The position numbers were made by a program, and so were the translations under genes. From contig JAHDII010000197.1 of assembly GCA_020630895.1 (NCBI GenBank), positions 1 to 6,299 on the forward strand: 6,299 nucleotides of DNA, given 5' to 3'. This stretch comes from Saprospiraceae bacterium. Its GTDB lineage: Bacteria; Bacteroidota; Bacteroidia; Chitinophagales; Saprospiraceae. Below the pieces are notes generated by a model that made no database searches, was not told where the DNA came from, and worked only from the letters and a program-made list of their open reading frames with translations. Below are positions 5,249 through 6,299 of the stretch, piece after piece (position 1 is the stretch's first letter; every line of letters begins with the position of its first letter).

Positions 5249-6299
5249 CTACATCCAAGCTTTTTCGCTAGATTCAACTTTATATAAAATATAATTTCTT
5301 AATTGTTCTGCTTTTTTTAATTCGATGTAAGGAATTCTAATTCCTCCACTTGCCGTATAAATAATAATATCTGCTAATTGTTTTCTTCTTTGATAAATAG
5401 TTTGCTCTATACTTACTCCTTGTAATTTAAAAAAAGGAAATAATGTATGTGTTGTTCCTAAAACTCCTTCTTCTATTTTTAAATATTCTGAAGATATTTT
5501 CCAATAATAATTTTTATAATAAAAATAATTATAGATATATGAAATGATTGGAAAAACAAAAACAAATATTAAAAGAGGAGTAGAAGAATTTATAAGAAAT
5601 ATTATTAGAGCTATAATGGCAGGAAGCAAACCAAAATAAATAAATCTTCGAATAACATAATTAAAAACAATCTTATGATTTTCAAATTCATAATTATTTA
5701 TATCTGAAAAACTAGATTGAACAACTTCTTCAATTTGATGAGCATAACTACCTGGCACTTCTACAGATTGTTTTTTTCTTGTCGCTTCTGCTACGGCTTG
5801 TTTAATTTCTAAAGTAAAAATTTTAAACCATCTTCTAATAAGATTATCCGACCATTTTATAATTTGAATTTTTTCTTGTCGCAATGCAATTTCTTGTCGA
5901 GTAAACAAACCTGATTTTATTTTAAATCCTTCACTACTTTTTAAAAACCTTAAATTATAATGTTTTAAAACTGTCCTGATTAAAGTTACAAAAAAAGAAA
6001 TAAATAAAAATAAAATAATTAAAATAAAAACAGAATCTCCTATACCCCTTATATTATCAAAAGCATAATCAAAAATGTCAAATTTAAAGGCATCTCCAAT
6101 CATATTTAAATAACTATATCCAATACCAAATATAATAAGTGCTGTTTTTAAATGATTTTGACTCACCCCAATTTTTAATAAATCAATAGGATTTAATTTT
6201 AATAATAATTCATCGGGTGTTTTAACTTCTTCTTCAATTTTTTCTTCCTCTTCATTTTCTATTGTAGAAGTAATATTCTTTTTTTGCTCTAAAATATAA
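5249..6299 (-). CDS. YdbT-like bacterial PH-domain (bPH_2) membrane protein, N-terminus beyond window
   Basis: The frame is open from the TAG at 5249-5251 to the right edge, giving 349 visible residues. The codon at 6164-6166 is GTG inside a continuous domain (LLKIGVSQNHLKT), so it is probably not the start. The visible protein begins with a Glu-rich linker (about residues 14-30, NEEEEKIEEEE-type), then helices near 51-68 and 87-111, a bPH_2 domain at about 110-170 (GLFTRQEIALRQEKIQ, then LIRRWFKIFTLEI), two helices near 218-260, and a second bPH_2 domain at about 263-342 (GVLGTTHTLFPFFKLQGVSIEQ, IPYIELKKA). YdbT proteins usually have three such domains, so the first is expected off the window, often next to a YdbS gene. 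The domain binds membranes or partners in Gram-positive and Gram-negative bacteria, and the precise role is poorly known. Confidence 0.85.
   Translation of the reverse strand, partial: YILEQKKNITSTIENEEEEKIEEEVKTPDELLLKLNPIDLLKIGVSQNHLKTALIIFGIGYSYLNMIGDAFKFDIFDYAFDNIRGIGDSVFILIILFLFISFFVTLIRTVLKHYNLRFLKSSEGFKIKSGLFTRQEIALRQEKIQIIKWSDNLIRRWFKIFTLEIKQAVAEATRKKQSVEVPGSYAHQIEEVVQSSFSDINNYEFENHKIVFNYVIRRFIYFGLLPAIIALIIFLINSSTPLLIFVFVFPIISYIYNYFYYKNYYWKISSEYLKIEEGVLGTTHTLFPFFKLQGVSIEQTIYQRRKQLADIIIYTASGGIRIPYIELKKAEQLRNYILYKVESSEKAWM

Overview
The window is very AT-rich DNA from a member of the Bacteroidota, probably a flavobacterium-like or saprospiral lineage. The evidence is a gliding-motility/T9SS type B C-terminal domain (CHU_C family), an intergenic match to the Bacteroidota -7 promoter element (TAnnTTTG), starts preceded by A/T-rich sequence without clear Shine-Dalgarno motifs, and a lipoprotein with an acidic stretch right after its cysteine. 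The species cannot be named from this sequence.

Left part (1-3800, + strand): six complete genes in one direction with gaps of only about 4-26 bases, consistent with one transcription unit. A 13-codon tail of a further upstream gene may lie at 1-39. In order they are a small secreted protein made almost entirely of a CHU_C-like domain, an unrecognised 153-residue protein, a DUF998 multi-pass membrane protein, a phosphatidylcholine synthase (Pcs) with the full family motif, an AlbA_2 (Schlafen-type) nucleic-acid-binding protein with a helical tail, and a predicted outer-membrane beta-barrel. Only the Pcs suggests a pathway (choline + CDP-diacylglycerol to phosphatidylcholine). The grouping does not add up to a recognised system.

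Middle (3801-5180, + strand): a 101-base gap with a -7-like element precedes two secreted or lipid-anchored proteins, 7 bases apart. Both carry the motif VxERNExNN typical of CARDB-like beta-sandwich domains, so they look like a divergent pair of cell-surface proteins expressed together.

Right part (5181-6299): a perfect 22-bp hairpin separates the convergent genes. It is followed on the - strand by a YdbT-like bacterial PH-domain (bPH_2) membrane protein. The reading frame of this last gene stays open to the window edge, so its start lies outside; the GTG at 6164-6166 is not the likely start.

Overall this is a fairly ordinary envelope-themed region. The points most worth checking are Pcs in a Bacteroidota background, the solitary CHU_C domain, the paired CARDB-like proteins, the hairpin (possibly a dispersed repeat) and the mis-startable PH-domain gene.
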